A model generated the notes under the pieces. The model made no database searches. It was not told the origin of the DNA and worked only from the letters and a program-made list of their open reading frames with translations. Position numbers and translations under genes: made by a program. 17,882 nt of DNA from UBA2040 sp002332715. GTDB lineage: Bacteria; Bacteroidota; Bacteroidia; Flavobacteriales_D; Crocinitomicaceae. The number at the start of each line of letters is the position of its first letter. Within the stretch, counting starts at the first letter, position 1. The stretch is from assembly GCA_029242295.1 (NCBI GenBank), contig JAQWUF010000069.1, positions 1-17,882 on the forward strand, written 5' to 3'. Below, piece by piece: positions 1 through 8,800 of this stretch.

Positions 1-61
1 CTTGCTGAGCAAAGGATATACTGGAAAAAAATATAGATAAAAGGATAAGTGTTTTTTTCAT
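1..61 (-). CDS. Partial gene: N-terminus of a secreted protein (signal peptide only)
   Basis: Seen: reading the minus strand from an ATG at 61-59 gives 20 codons to the window edge without a stop. They begin MKKTLILLSIFF and continue through a hydrophobic core to a FAQ-type signal peptidase I site, which is a typical Bacteroidota Sec signal peptide. The start lies 7 nt after the stop codon of the type IX cargo gene at 69-887, on the same strand, and an AGGA sits just before the ATG, so the two are probably co-transcribed. Known: genes for gliding-motility C-terminal-domain proteins are often followed by PorP/SprF-family outer-membrane partner proteins with this kind of N-terminus. Inference: this could be such a partner, but only the signal peptide is visible, so the mature product cannot be identified from this window. 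Confidence 0.7.
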   Translation of the reverse strand, partial: MKKTLILLSIFFSSISFAQQ

Positions 62-68
62 TTCCTGT

Positions 69-887
69 TTATTTAATAAGAGTTATCGTTCCAGACTTAA
101 CATCTGTAAGGCCTCCAATGAGTGAGTATTCAGCCGTCCACGCGAATGTAGAAGGCGGTAATTTTCTTCCGTTGAAAGTTCCGTCCCAACCTTCAGATTG
201 GTCAGAAGTTTCAAACATTTTTTGTCCATAACGATCAAATATTCGGAAAGTCATAGTTACAATTCCAGGTCCTTTCAGATAAACTTTGTCGTTTGTTCCA
301 TTATCATCCGGCGAAAAACTATTCGGAACGTCGATTACATCTTTAAAATCTATTCCAACAAAAATGGTGTCTTGTATTGCGCAACCTTCTGGTGAAATGT
401 ACTGAACAATTGCGTTAGTAGGGATCAAAGGCGAACCTACTGTTTCTGGACAATTAGGGCATTCAAAGATATTATTCGGAATCCAGTTATAGGTTCCTCC
501 GCCCGGGAATCCATTTGCAGCAAGATAAGCTGCTCCGCCCATTTCTATTAATGTGTCGTTGCTGACATCCATAGAATCCATATAATTACCGACTAGTATA
601 GTATGCGTTACCGCACTTGGGCCATCTGAGCCAATAATTCCAAGGGAAATATTGTAAGTCCCCGCTGTTGTAAAACAAATGGGTCCTGGATTTACTGCTG
701 TAGAGGCAGAAGGTGTTCCGCCAATAAAACTCCAATTGTAAGACGTGACTAATCCAACCGAGGTGTCTTGAAAAAAGATGCAATCCCCAACACAAATGGA
801 ATCGTCAAAAGCAAAACCGGCCTGAATCTGAGAGAAATTAGAAAATGGAATCAGTAAAAAGGCAAAAAAAGCAATTATTATTTTCAT
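69..887 (-). CDS. Secreted PKD-domain protein with type IX (type B, gliding-motility-associated) C-terminal sorting domain
   Basis: A 272-residue exported protein. Seen: N-terminal signal peptide (residues 1-19, MKIIIAFFAFLLIPFSNFSQ); a PKD-like beta-sandwich at about 22-100, with a paired-cysteine ICVGDC motif, a YNWSF strand and TAGTYNISL; a middle segment (about 105-180) with NYNW-type and FECPNCPE motifs followed by EGC, typical of repetitive Bacteroidota adhesin domains; and a C-terminal sorting domain (about 183-272) with the hallmarks VPNSFSPDDNGTND, FRIFDRYGQKMFE, WDGTFNG and GTITLIK at the extreme end. Known: this C-terminal class (CHU_C / TIGR04131) directs export through the type IX secretion system and cell-surface attachment or release. 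At 272 residues it is small for the family, in effect one PKD module plus the signal. It is followed at 7 nt by another signal-peptide gene, suggesting a cargo/partner pair. The binding target of the PKD module is unknown. Confidence 0.9.
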   Translation of the reverse strand: MKIIIAFFAFLLIPFSNFSQIQAGFAFDDSICVGDCIFFQDTSVGLVTSYNWSFIGGTPSASTAVNPGPICFTTAGTYNISLGIIGSDGPSAVTHTILVGNYMDSMDVSNDTLIEMGGAAYLAANGFPGGGTYNWIPNNIFECPNCPETVGSPLIPTNAIVQYISPEGCAIQDTIFVGIDFKDVIDVPNSFSPDDNGTNDKVYLKGPGIVTMTFRIFDRYGQKMFETSDQSEGWDGTFNGRKLPPSTFAWTAEYSLIGGLTDVKSGTITLIK

Positions 888-908
888 ACTCGTTTTTATA
901 TAGGTTTA

Positions 909-941
909 CGAAAGTAAAGAAAAAAGTCCTTTTGGTCTAAA
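909..941 (-). promoter_or_regulatory. Candidate Bacteroidota-type promoter for the type IX cargo gene
   Basis: On the minus strand TACTTTCG (916-909) matches the Bacteroidota -7 consensus TAnnTTTG except for one base. About 20 nt upstream is TTTAG, a weak form of the -33 TTTG/TTG element. The start codon is 21 nt below the -7 element, leaving a short leader. Only the motif match and position support this, and in AT-rich DNA such matches are common. Confidence 0.3.
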
Positions 942-960
942 TTTTTTTTTAAAATTGGAC
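920..960 (-). terminator. Possible weak terminator after folP
   Basis: On the minus strand, 11 nt after the folP stop, GTCC-aa-TTTT can pair with AAAA-GGAC (8 bp with a 2-nt bulge, loop about 17 nt), followed directly by TTTTTTCTTT. The shape and the U-tract suit an intrinsic terminator, but the stem is AT-rich with a long loop, so it would be weak. It overlaps the candidate promoter of the next gene, which would suit folP ending where the cargo gene begins. Confidence 0.3.
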
Positions 961-970
961 GAACCAGAAA

Positions 971-1816
971 TTAAAGCATCGTTTTTAACTCTTCGATCAA
1001 CAGTTTTAACTCACCTACATCATGCGTACGAATTATCTGAGCGCCCTTCATTAAAAGCTCTTTATGGAGTTGATTAGTAGCAGTCAATGTCTCGTTTATG
1101 GAAACTTTAAATTTCTTCTGAATAAATGATTTCCTTGAAATTCCAACTAAAATTGGGCATTCTAATTTTTTAAAAATCTCAAGATTTTCTATAATCTCGT
1201 AATTGTCCTCGACCGTTTTTGCAAAACCGAAACCAGGGTCGATGATTAAATCATGAATTCCCATTTGATGTAAAGTACGGATTCTTTCATTAAAATAATA
1301 AAACAATTCTTGGGTAATATTCTCATATTCTGCCATGCTCTGCATAGTTTGTGGAGTTCCACGCATGTGCATGATGATATATGGCACTTTGTGTTCTGCA
1401 ACGATTTTGGGCAATTCTACATCTAAATGTCCCGCACTTATGTCGTTAATGATGTCGATTCCTTCATCTAATCCTAATTGCGCCACTTGCGATCGAAAAG
1501 TATCCAAAGAAATCAATGCTTCGGGAAATTCTCTTCTCAAAACACGTATAGAAGGTTGTATTCGGCTTATTTCTTCACGAATAGAAATATCATTTGCCCC
1601 TGGGCGACTTGAATAACCTCCCAAATCAAGAATGTCAGCGCCTTCCGAAAGCATTCTTTCAGCCGTTTTCAATAATTCCGTATCAGTTGAAACACGACTC
1701 TTGTCATAAAATGAATCGGGCGTAACATTTAGAATTCCCATAACTAAATTGTCAGTAAATTCTGATAACTTATCACGAATCAGCATCTTCATTTTTGTCG
1801 TTTTCTTTATCTTCAT
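971..1816 (-). CDS. folP: Dihydropteroate synthase
   Basis: Condenses 6-hydroxymethyl-7,8-dihydropterin pyrophosphate with p-aminobenzoate to give 7,8-dihydropteroate in cytoplasmic folate synthesis; it is the sulfonamide target. Seen, numbering from the 1816 start: MGILNVTPDSF (26-36, pterin/pyrophosphate loop), DLGGYSSRPGA (64-74), SLDTF (103-107), INDISAG (123-129), MHMRGTPQTMQ (149-159), DPGFGFAKT (193-201), GISRKSF (225-231) and IIRTHDV (261-267). All the expected substrate-binding residues are present, including N30, D105, N124, D193, K229, R263 and H265. Length (281) is normal. The start is uncertain. ATG at 1816 has an AAGAG upstream, but in-frame ATGs at residues 9 and 11 (1792, 1786) bring the distance to MGILN closer to that in E. 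coli FolP and leave room for a promoter between this gene and the divergent gene at 1844. Confidence 0.96.
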   Translation of the reverse strand: MKIKKTTKMKMLIRDKLSEFTDNLVMGILNVTPDSFYDKSRVSTDTELLKTAERMLSEGADILDLGGYSSRPGANDISIREEISRIQPSIRVLRREFPEALISLDTFRSQVAQLGLDEGIDIINDISAGHLDVELPKIVAEHKVPYIIMHMRGTPQTMQSMAEYENITQELFYYFNERIRTLHQMGIHDLIIDPGFGFAKTVEDNYEIIENLEIFKKLECPILVGISRKSFIQKKFKVSINETLTATNQLHKELLMKGAQIIRTHDVGELKLLIEELKTML

Positions 1817-1830
1817 CTCTTGATTTCGCC

Positions 1831-1859
1831 CATAACTAATAAAATGAACAAGACCTCAA
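1831..1859 (-). promoter_or_regulatory. Weak candidate promoter for folP
   Basis: On the minus strand TAGTTATG (1838-1831) is one mismatch from the Bacteroidota -7 consensus TAnnTTTG, with TTG 18 nt upstream where 19-21 is usual. If real, transcription would begin close to the 1816 ATG, which would favour one of the internal folP starts (1792 or 1786). The match is weak and lies partly inside the divergent gene. I found no comparably good promoter for the plus-strand operon that starts at 1844. Confidence 0.2.
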
Positions 1860-2383
1860 CGGAATACACAAAAATAGTAAATCAATGCAAAGAAGTTTTC
1901 ATCAAGAAAACAAAAGATTACGGCACGGCGTGGCGAATTCTTCGTCCAAGTTCTCTGACCGATCAAATTTTCATTAAAGCTCAAAGAATTCGGACGATTC
2001 AGGAAACTGGAAAAAATGAAGTAGGAGAGAGCATTAACGGTGAATTCATGGCAATTGTCAATTATTGCATCATGGCAATTATCCAGTTGGAAGAGAAAAA
2101 TCTTGTGGATAAGGAACTTTCTGCGGAAGAGGCTTTGCGTCTATTCAATACATATGCGGTTACAGCTCATGATTTAATGCTGAAAAAGAACCACGATTAC
2201 GGCGAAGCTTGGCGAGATATGCGGGTGAGTTCTTTAACGGATTTGATTCTGATGAAGATTTTAAGAGTGAAACAAATTGAAGACAACGACGGTTCAACGT
2301 TAATTAGCGAAGGCATCGATGCCAATTATTATGACATGCTTAATTATTCTGTTTTTTCTTTAATTCATTTAGGCAATGAGTAG
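1844..2383 (+). CDS. DUF1599-family protein with two tandem copies of the domain
   Basis: A 179-residue cytoplasmic protein with no signal peptide or membrane segment. Seen: the same ~75-residue unit occurs twice. Copy one (about residues 8-83) has KTKDYGTAWRILRPSSLTDQ, then K..R...I.E.G and NYCIMAIIQL. Copy two (about 104-178) has KNHDYGEAWRDMRVSSLTDL, then K..R...IE..G and NYSVFSLIHL. The shared DYG.AWR..R.SSLTD signature is that of DUF1599 (PF07659), a family also seen in phages and, as I recall, linked by domain studies to nucleotide modification; its biochemical role is not established. I chose ATG 1844 rather than the in-frame TTG at 1820, because TTG would add only eight unconserved residues and nearly touch the divergent folP. 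It is first in the plus-strand operon and overlaps the next gene by 8 nt. Confidence 0.88.
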   Translation: MNKTSTEYTKIVNQCKEVFIKKTKDYGTAWRILRPSSLTDQIFIKAQRIRTIQETGKNEVGESINGEFMAIVNYCIMAIIQLEEKNLVDKELSAEEALRLFNTYAVTAHDLMLKKNHDYGEAWRDMRVSSLTDLILMKILRVKQIEDNDGSTLISEGIDANYYDMLNYSVFSLIHLGNE

Positions 2384-4271
2384 AAAGACTGTCATGAGAC
2401 CAAAAGCAACCGTCGCAGGACGATCCTTTTTGTTCAATGTGATTTTCGTTGCGCTAAATATCGTAAGTGTTTCGCTTTTGGTGCTCGCCTTTCGGTCTGA
2501 TTTATCTGGAAACCCGACGGTTTTAAAAATTACTGGTTTTGCTATACTTTTATTTTCAATTTTCGGATTAATCGTTTTCAAAGGGAGAATAGCAATAGGC
2601 AACGCTAGCCGAGTCATAGTCGGTAGTATTTTTATTGTTTCTGGTCTCGTGAAAGCCAACGATCCAATCGGGTTTTCATATAAACTACAAGAGTATTTTG
2701 AAGATGGTGCCCTTGCGTATCGAATCAAAGAATGGTTCAATATGCCTGAATTTAGTCTCGAAGGTTTCGGTGAATCGGCTTTATCAGTCTCTGTCCTAGT
2801 CTGTATCTTCGAAATAACATTAGGCATTCTGGTAGTGCTTGGTCAGCGTTTAAAAGGCGTTTCAGTGCTCATTGTTGGGTTGATGTTATTTTTCACTTTT
2901 CTTACTTGGCACACGGATAATTGCCGCCCCGAAGTAAAATTCACCGATAGAAATAGATATGAATTGGCTGACCCGGTTGGTCAAGGTTTATTGAAAAAAG
3001 CGAAAACAGACAAGTCTATAAAAATTGTTAGTCGTGTTGGAGAAATTGTCGTCGACGAAACCATGAGTCCCCAGTGCGTGAACGATTGCGGCTGTTTTGG
3101 CGATGCGATGAAAGGTTCCATTGGTAGATCATTGACGCCAACTGAGTCGTATTGGAAAGATTTGGTTCTGCTTTATTTCAGTATCTGGATTTTATTGGCT
3201 GCCTTCAAAAAAAACCAAATTCCCGGAAAGAAAAAATTGCTGTATTGGTTGACGAGTCTAGCACTGATTGCCCTACTCAGTTGGTTATTTGCTTGGTGGC
3301 TCCCAATACTCTTTGCCTTTTTCAGCTTTATTGGAGGTATGTGGATACTGCGTAAAGAAACGACAAATCTGAAATCATTTTGGTATCTCAATCTTTATTT
3401 ACTTGTGCTATCAAGTTTGCTGGTTGCCTATGTTCTATTGTATGAACCATTAAAAGATTACAGAGCGTATGCTGTAGGTAGCAATCTAAGCCAAAAAATG
3501 AATGATGGTAAAGATGGAGTTTACTTAAATTTTTTAACCTATCGAAATTCCAAATCAGGAAAAAAACGAGTGTACGATGCTAATTCAAAAGAATATTCGG
3601 ACTCCAAAATTTGGGAAAACAAAGATTGGAAATACATCAGCAGTCGACAAGAAGCTATTGTAGAAACTCGCCTTTCATCGATTACGGAACAATTCAATCC
3701 CTTTTTGCCTTATGAGGAGATTAACAATGATTACCTACAGTTTTCCTTTATTACGGATAGATTCGCCGAAAAGAACGAATCATTCATTCGGCTTTATGAT
3801 AAGGAGAATGATACGATTTATTCCCTGAAAGTTGGCGATACAAAGATATTGTCCGAACAATTTGTAGGGTTCCGAATTTTGGATACCGTTCAGCGAAGAA
3901 ATGAAGACTTCACTGAACTAAACATCCGAGAAGATATTCTGAAACTGAAAAAATTGATCATTCTATCGGTCAGAAATCTAAACGACGCCGATTGGTCTGA
4001 AATTGAAAAGTTAAAAGACATTCTTAAAAAGTCACAAAAGGACAATATTCCGATGATAATGCTCGTAAGTTCCTCCATGGAAGATGTTCGTGCATTTAAA
4101 AAGAAATACAATTTCAGCATTCCTGTTTTTATAACTGATGAAACAGAATTGAAAGCAATCGCAAGATCAAATCCATCTTTATTATTATTGAAAAAAGGAA
4201 TAGTAAAAGGAAAATTCCCAAAACGAGCCTTTCCAAATTACAAATGGCTCGAGCTAAATGTGTTAAAATAA
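2376..4271 (+). CDS. BT_3928-like DoxX/MauE-type multi-pass membrane protein with a thioredoxin-like C-terminal region
   Basis: A 631-residue inner-membrane protein. Seen: hydrophobic segments at about residues 18-39, 49-68, 76-93, 136-156, 161-178, 262-277, 288-306, 307-325 and 335-356. The DoxX-like core includes SRVIVGSIFIVSGLVKANDP (78-97) and a cysteine cluster C234-x3-C238-x-C240-FGD, followed by SLTPTESYWKDLVLL. The part after about 365 is soluble. Its last ~110 residues (LKKLIILSVRNL... to SIPVFITD and LLLLKKG) have the strand and helix pattern of a thioredoxin fold but no CxxC, so it should not act as a redox thioredoxin by the usual mechanism. Known: this architecture is the BT_3928 family, widespread in Bacteroidota next to DUF1599 and tpiA; function unknown. 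Its ATG lies inside the end of the previous gene (8-nt overlap), suggesting translational coupling; ATG at 2394 (residue 7) is an alternative. Confidence 0.85.
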   Translation: MSRKTVMRPKATVAGRSFLFNVIFVALNIVSVSLLVLAFRSDLSGNPTVLKITGFAILLFSIFGLIVFKGRIAIGNASRVIVGSIFIVSGLVKANDPIGFSYKLQEYFEDGALAYRIKEWFNMPEFSLEGFGESALSVSVLVCIFEITLGILVVLGQRLKGVSVLIVGLMLFFTFLTWHTDNCRPEVKFTDRNRYELADPVGQGLLKKAKTDKSIKIVSRVGEIVVDETMSPQCVNDCGCFGDAMKGSIGRSLTPTESYWKDLVLLYFSIWILLAAFKKNQIPGKKKLLYWLTSLALIALLSWLFAWWLPILFAFFSFIGGMWILRKETTNLKSFWYLNLYLLVLSSLLVAYVLLYEPLKDYRAYAVGSNLSQKMNDGKDGVYLNFLTYRNSKSGKKRVYDANSKEYSDSKIWENKDWKYISSRQEAIVETRLSSITEQFNPFLPYEEINNDYLQFSFITDRFAEKNESFIRLYDKENDTIYSLKVGDTKILSEQFVGFRILDTVQRRNEDFTELNIREDILKLKKLIILSVRNLNDADWSEIEKLKDILKKSQKDNIPMIMLVSSSMEDVRAFKKKYNFSIPVFITDETELKAIARSNPSLLLLKKGIVKGKFPKRAFPNYKWLELNVLK

Positions 4272-4273
4272 TT

Positions 4274-5023
4274 ATGAGAAAAAGAATAATAGCAGGAAAC
4301 TGGAAAATGAATTTGTTGCCCAATGAGGCAGAAGCATTATTTAATGAGCTGATTATCAAAACAGATTGGCCTTCACATATTCAAGTCATCGTATTTCCAC
4401 CGGCTATATACTTAAGTCGATTCAACGAATTGAAGGACAACCATGTCTTAGTTGGAGCGCAAAACTTCTATCCGTCGGAAAGTGGCGCCTTTACAGGTGA
4501 AATATCGGTAACCCAAGCAAAAACCGTTGGGGCGGATTATTTGCTAATCGGTCACTCAGAAAGAAGAGCGTACTTTGGTGAACATGCCGATTTTCTCAAG
4601 GAAAAAGTGGACGCTAGTATCGACCAGAGAAGTCCCTTTATCTTCTGTTGTGGCGAACCTATAACAATTCGTGAGGTGGGCGAGGAGCTAGATTTTGTCA
4701 AAAAGCAATTGGAGGATAGCTTGTTTCATTTGTCGAAAGAAGATCTTCTTTTTGCAACAATAGCCTACGAGCCAGTTTGGGCCATAGGAACAGGTAAAAC
4801 AGCCACCACACAGCAAGCGGAAGACATGCAATCGGCAATAAGAAGTTGGATAGCAGAGAAATACGATATTGATGTTGCCGATAAAATTTCTATATTATAT
4901 GGAGGGAGTTGTTCTCCGGAGAATGCCAAAGAACTTTTCGCTTGTCCGAATGTTGACGGAGGACTAATAGGCGGCGCATCTCTGAAATCAGAATCTTTCA
5001 TTCAAATTGCTGAAGCTTTATAA
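4274..5023 (+). CDS. tpiA: Triosephosphate isomerase
   Basis: Interconverts dihydroxyacetone phosphate and D-glyceraldehyde 3-phosphate in glycolysis and gluconeogenesis; cytoplasmic dimeric TIM barrel. Seen: 249 residues, the usual length, with AGNWKMN (N9 and catalytic K11), IGHSERR (electrophile H94), CCGE (C125), AYEPVWAIGTGKTA (catalytic base E166 and flexible loop 6), YGGS (loop 7, about 209-212) and GGLIGGASL (loop 8, 229-237). All catalytic residues are intact. The frame can be extended upstream to 4244, but that would add ten residues inside the preceding gene. The ATG at 4274, two nt after the previous stop, gives the canonical N-terminus MRKRIIAGNWKMN. The next gene's ATG directly abuts the tpiA stop. 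Confidence 0.98.
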   Translation: MRKRIIAGNWKMNLLPNEAEALFNELIIKTDWPSHIQVIVFPPAIYLSRFNELKDNHVLVGAQNFYPSESGAFTGEISVTQAKTVGADYLLIGHSERRAYFGEHADFLKEKVDASIDQRSPFIFCCGEPITIREVGEELDFVKKQLEDSLFHLSKEDLLFATIAYEPVWAIGTGKTATTQQAEDMQSAIRSWIAEKYDIDVADKISILYGGSCSPENAKELFACPNVDGGLIGGASLKSESFIQIAEAL

Positions 5024-5863
5024 ATGGACAGTATTGCCTTACATATCGATATAACTCCGGCTCACCCTTGGTCAGAAATTGCCGTAACATGGCTTGCAGA
5101 AGAGGGTTGCAATGCCTTTGAAGAAAATGCCACTGGGATAGTTGCGTATGCAGCCGCAACGGACATAATTCAAGATGAACTGATTGCGAAAATTGAATCG
5201 TGGGCGAAAACCAATTCGATTGAGGTAAAAGTAAAATCTGAATTGATTCCCCATCAAAATTGGAATGCGAAGTGGGAATCTGATTTCCATCCTGTCGAAG
5301 TCGATGATTTACTAACGATCATCGCTCCTTTTCACGAGAAAGCCAATCGAAAAGGAATGGTCGTAGAAATTCAACCGCAAATGTCTTTTGGAACAGGGCA
5401 TCACCAAACCACTTGGATGATGAGTAAAGCTTTGTTCGAGTTTGGTGTGTTTCCCAATTCTGTTTTAGACATGGGTACTGGGACTGGTATTTTGGCGATA
5501 GTTGCGGAAAAATTGGGCGCAAAAAATATTTTAGCGATTGATATTGAAGCATGGTCTGCTGAAAACACCCGAGAGAATGCCATTAGAAATCAATGTTTGT
5601 GTATAGAAACTTTACACGGCGACGTTGATTTGCTTAAGAATAGAGAATTTGGATTGATTCTTGCCAATATTAATAAAAACGTATTAAAAGCACAATTCGA
5701 GCAATATAATAAATCGCTAGCTACCGGCGGACGTATTGTTATGAGCGGTTTTTTTGACACGGATGTAACTGATTTGTTATCTCACGTTGAAAAGTTTGGT
5801 TTCGAACTAGAAAAGAAATGGAACAAAGAAACGTGGGCAGCCATACAACTTAAAAGAAAATAA
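5024..5863 (+). CDS. prmA: Ribosomal protein L11 methyltransferase
   Basis: SAM-dependent class I methyltransferase that methylates lysine side chains and the N-terminal amino group of ribosomal protein L11 in the cytoplasm. Seen: 279 residues; an N-terminal substrate-recognition region (about 1-95, with HQNWNAKWESDF-like sequence); FGTGHHQTT (122-130), diagnostic for PrmA; SAM-binding motif I VLDMGTGTGILAI (147-159); the acidic strand AIDIEAWSAENTREN (171-185); LILANINKNVL (211-221), the NPPY-equivalent active-site strand; and GRIVMSGFF (236-244). There are no gaps or missing motifs. The ATG immediately follows the tpiA stop codon, and its own TAA shares one base with the ATG of the next gene (TAATG at 5861-5865), so translation of the neighbours is probably coupled. 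Confidence 0.96.
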   Translation: MDSIALHIDITPAHPWSEIAVTWLAEEGCNAFEENATGIVAYAAATDIIQDELIAKIESWAKTNSIEVKVKSELIPHQNWNAKWESDFHPVEVDDLLTIIAPFHEKANRKGMVVEIQPQMSFGTGHHQTTWMMSKALFEFGVFPNSVLDMGTGTGILAIVAEKLGAKNILAIDIEAWSAENTRENAIRNQCLCIETLHGDVDLLKNREFGLILANINKNVLKAQFEQYNKSLATGGRIVMSGFFDTDVTDLLSHVEKFGFELEKKWNKETWAAIQLKRK

Positions 5864-8800
5864 TGAATTCGAGAAAACATTTTTATTTACTCGCGGTGCT
5901 ATTTATACAATGCAATTTCTTATTCGGACAAGTTTTCACACCTGAAAGAGAGAAATTTGTAAAAGAATTTCACAAAACACTTTCCGATTATGGGAAAGGC
6001 GATCACAATGAATTCTCAAAAAAACTTTTACCTGCCATGTTGGTCGAAGGGAGTGCTTTCCCTGAAGCGCTTTTCAAAAGAATGGTATCAACGTCAGATC
6101 TTATTCTTGAAAAGAAACTAAAACCCTATCCAGAATTATATGATTACGTTTTTTCCATATATTCATTGGTAAATTCCGAACAAAGCAATACAAGTATCGA
6201 TGCTTGGCATGCTTCCGTAGATGATTTGTTGGACGCTAGAAATGTCAAAAAATTTGAAGGTTTCATTGATTTGTCATCATCGTTTTTTTCTGAAAAGATT
6301 CTTACTAGACAGTCAAATTTCATCTGGTTTTACGAAGGAGGAGAATTTTCATTTGATTCGGATGGCAAAGCACAATTCATTCTCTCTGACGGAAATTTGG
6401 TTTGTCGGATAATGAATCGCGATTCGAAAGAAGCCAAGAAAAACCGGTATGTCGATAGCATAGTGGTAAATAATACGGATGGTATTTTCGATCCTTTCTT
6501 AAAAAAATGGGAAGGTCAAAATGGAACCGTTACTTGGGAGAAAGTAGGTTTATCGAAAAATCAGACCTATGCCGAAATTAAAAATTATGAAGTGGCCCTG
6601 AAATCATCTAATTTTTCTGCAGATAGTGTCAAATTTTATAGCGAATACTTCGATAAACCCGTAGTTGGAAAATTAACGGATCGAGCTTTTATTTCGAATA
6701 GTAGTGCGGATGATTTGTTTCCCCAATTCTTTTCCTATGATCAAAAACTTTCGATAAAAGACGTCAAAGAAAACATGGATTTCGTCGGCGGTTACGCTAT
6801 GAAAGGTCGAAATTTTGAAGGTTTTGGAACGAAAGCCGCACCAGCTGTATTAACGATTTTTCAGGATAAAAAACCCTTTGTTATTGCGAGAGCTGTACTT
6901 TTTGTAATCAATGATGAAAAAGTTTTTACAATTGAAGCTGAATTTTGGATGCAAATTCATGAGAAAGATTCCATTTGTCATCCAGGCGCATCCTTGACCT
7001 ATACAGATGCGACGAGCACCTTCGAAGTACAAAGAAGCGCGAATGGAATTGGTCAAGCACCTTTTCAAAACTCCTATCATGAGGTCGATATGTACATCCC
7101 TAAAATTGTTTGGGTGAAGGATATCAAGGTGCTAAATTTTGATTTTAACTTCGGAATGAGTCAAGATCAGCGAGTAGCTAGATTAGAATCAAACAATTAT
7201 TTTAACTCAAGACAGTATAGTCAAATCCAAGGATTGGCTTCAGTCCATCCTTTGGTTCAGCTTTTGAATTACTCTTATAAAAACGATCAACGCGCTATTC
7301 CCGAAGGTGTTGCAGCTTCGGCTTTGGGCAAAACAGTGGGTCAAGCGAAGTCACTTTTATTAGATTTGGCGAGTCAAGGTTTCATCACCTATGATACTGA
7401 GAACAAGTTAATTTCTATAAATCAGAAAACGATCAACTTTGTCGAAGCACGAGCGCAAAAACGAGATTACGATAATCTTGTGTTTACAGCAGACCTGCGA
7501 CCCAAAAAACTAAGTGAATATTCGGCCGAAGAGATTTCGAAAGACCCTTTTTTATTGGCAGTTAAAGGGAATTATAACAAGATCAATGAGGAACGACGCA
7601 AGATGAACAATTTCGGTAAGCTCGATTTGAAAACAATGGACTTGCACTTGCTCGCCGTTGACGAAATAGACATCTCACAAAGGCAACACGTAACCATTTT
7701 TCCAAAAAAATATGATATCGTAATTAAGAAGAATCGAGATTTTGATTTTCAAGGTTATATCAATGCAGGTAAATTAGAGTTGGATGCAGATGTTTCTGAA
7801 TTCCGTTACGATGAATTTAAATTCAACTTGACAAAAACCGTAAGTACAATTTTTAGAGTTAAACCAATGTCAGAGCAAGATGGCAATCGAACAATTGAGG
7901 TGTCATCGAGAGTGGATGGAATAGTAGGCGAACTGTTAATTGATGATCCCAAAAATAGATCGGGTAATGACACAAAAATAATCGGGTACCCTAAACTGAG
8001 TTCGATAAAAGATGCTAAGATATACTACAATTCAAAAACAATTTACCGAGGCGAATACGACAGTACTCGCTTTTTCTTCACCGTGAAACCTTTTGTTCTA
8101 GACAGTTTAGACGATTTCGACGAAAAATCATTCCATTTGAATGGAGAATTAACTTCGGCCGGCATCTTCCCGAAATTTGCTGAACCAGTTCGAATCATGC
8201 CTGATTATTCTTTAGGATTTTCAACCAAATCGCCAGCTGGAGGACATGCGTTTTATGGAACAAGTGCCAAGTATGAGAATAAAATTATTCTTTCCAATTC
8301 AGGATTGCAAGGTGCTGGTACAATCAATTTTTTGAGCGCGACAGCAGAATCAAATGCATTGGCATTTTTACCGGATAGTACATTGGGTGTTGCCGATTTT
8401 ATGAACAGAGAAGTGCGCACAAGCGTGGAGTTTCCTAAAGTGACCGGTAAAAATGTACTAGTAACTTATATTCCAGGACAGAATTTAATGAAAGCGCAAT
8501 CTACCTTAAAAGAGGATTTAAGTTTCTTTGATGGACAAGCTCAATTGAAAGGCACAGCAATTTTAACCTTAAAAGGAATGAGTGGCGAAGGATTAATGAA
8601 CTTCTTAACAGCCACACTTGTATCAGATGATTTCACCTTCAAAGCGAAAGAAATTAATGGGGATACCACAGATTTCAATCTTCGGAATGTCAATCCAGAA
8701 GAAGAGAACGAGGAAAAAATCACGTTCAAAACAAACAATGTAAGCGCGAATATCTCATTTGAAGATAGAAAGGGTGTATTTGTTTCAAATGGCGGAGCAT

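Noticed and set aside
1820..1843. TTG start extending the DUF1599 gene upstream
   Set aside because: It adds eight residues without domain similarity and reaches to within 3 nt of the divergent folP start; ATG 1844 is more plausible.
2369..2827. 152-codon antisense open frame opposite the BT_3928-like gene
   Set aside because: No recognisable domain, and the opposite strand carries a membrane protein with family motifs.
4244..4273. Upstream ATG for tpiA
   Set aside because: The extra ten residues overlap the preceding gene, while ATG 4274 gives the conserved family N-terminus directly.
5907..5915. Cysteine in the signal peptide of the 1546-residue protein as a lipobox
   Set aside because: The residues before the cysteine (FIQC) do not fit a lipobox, and a normal FGQ signal peptidase I site follows.
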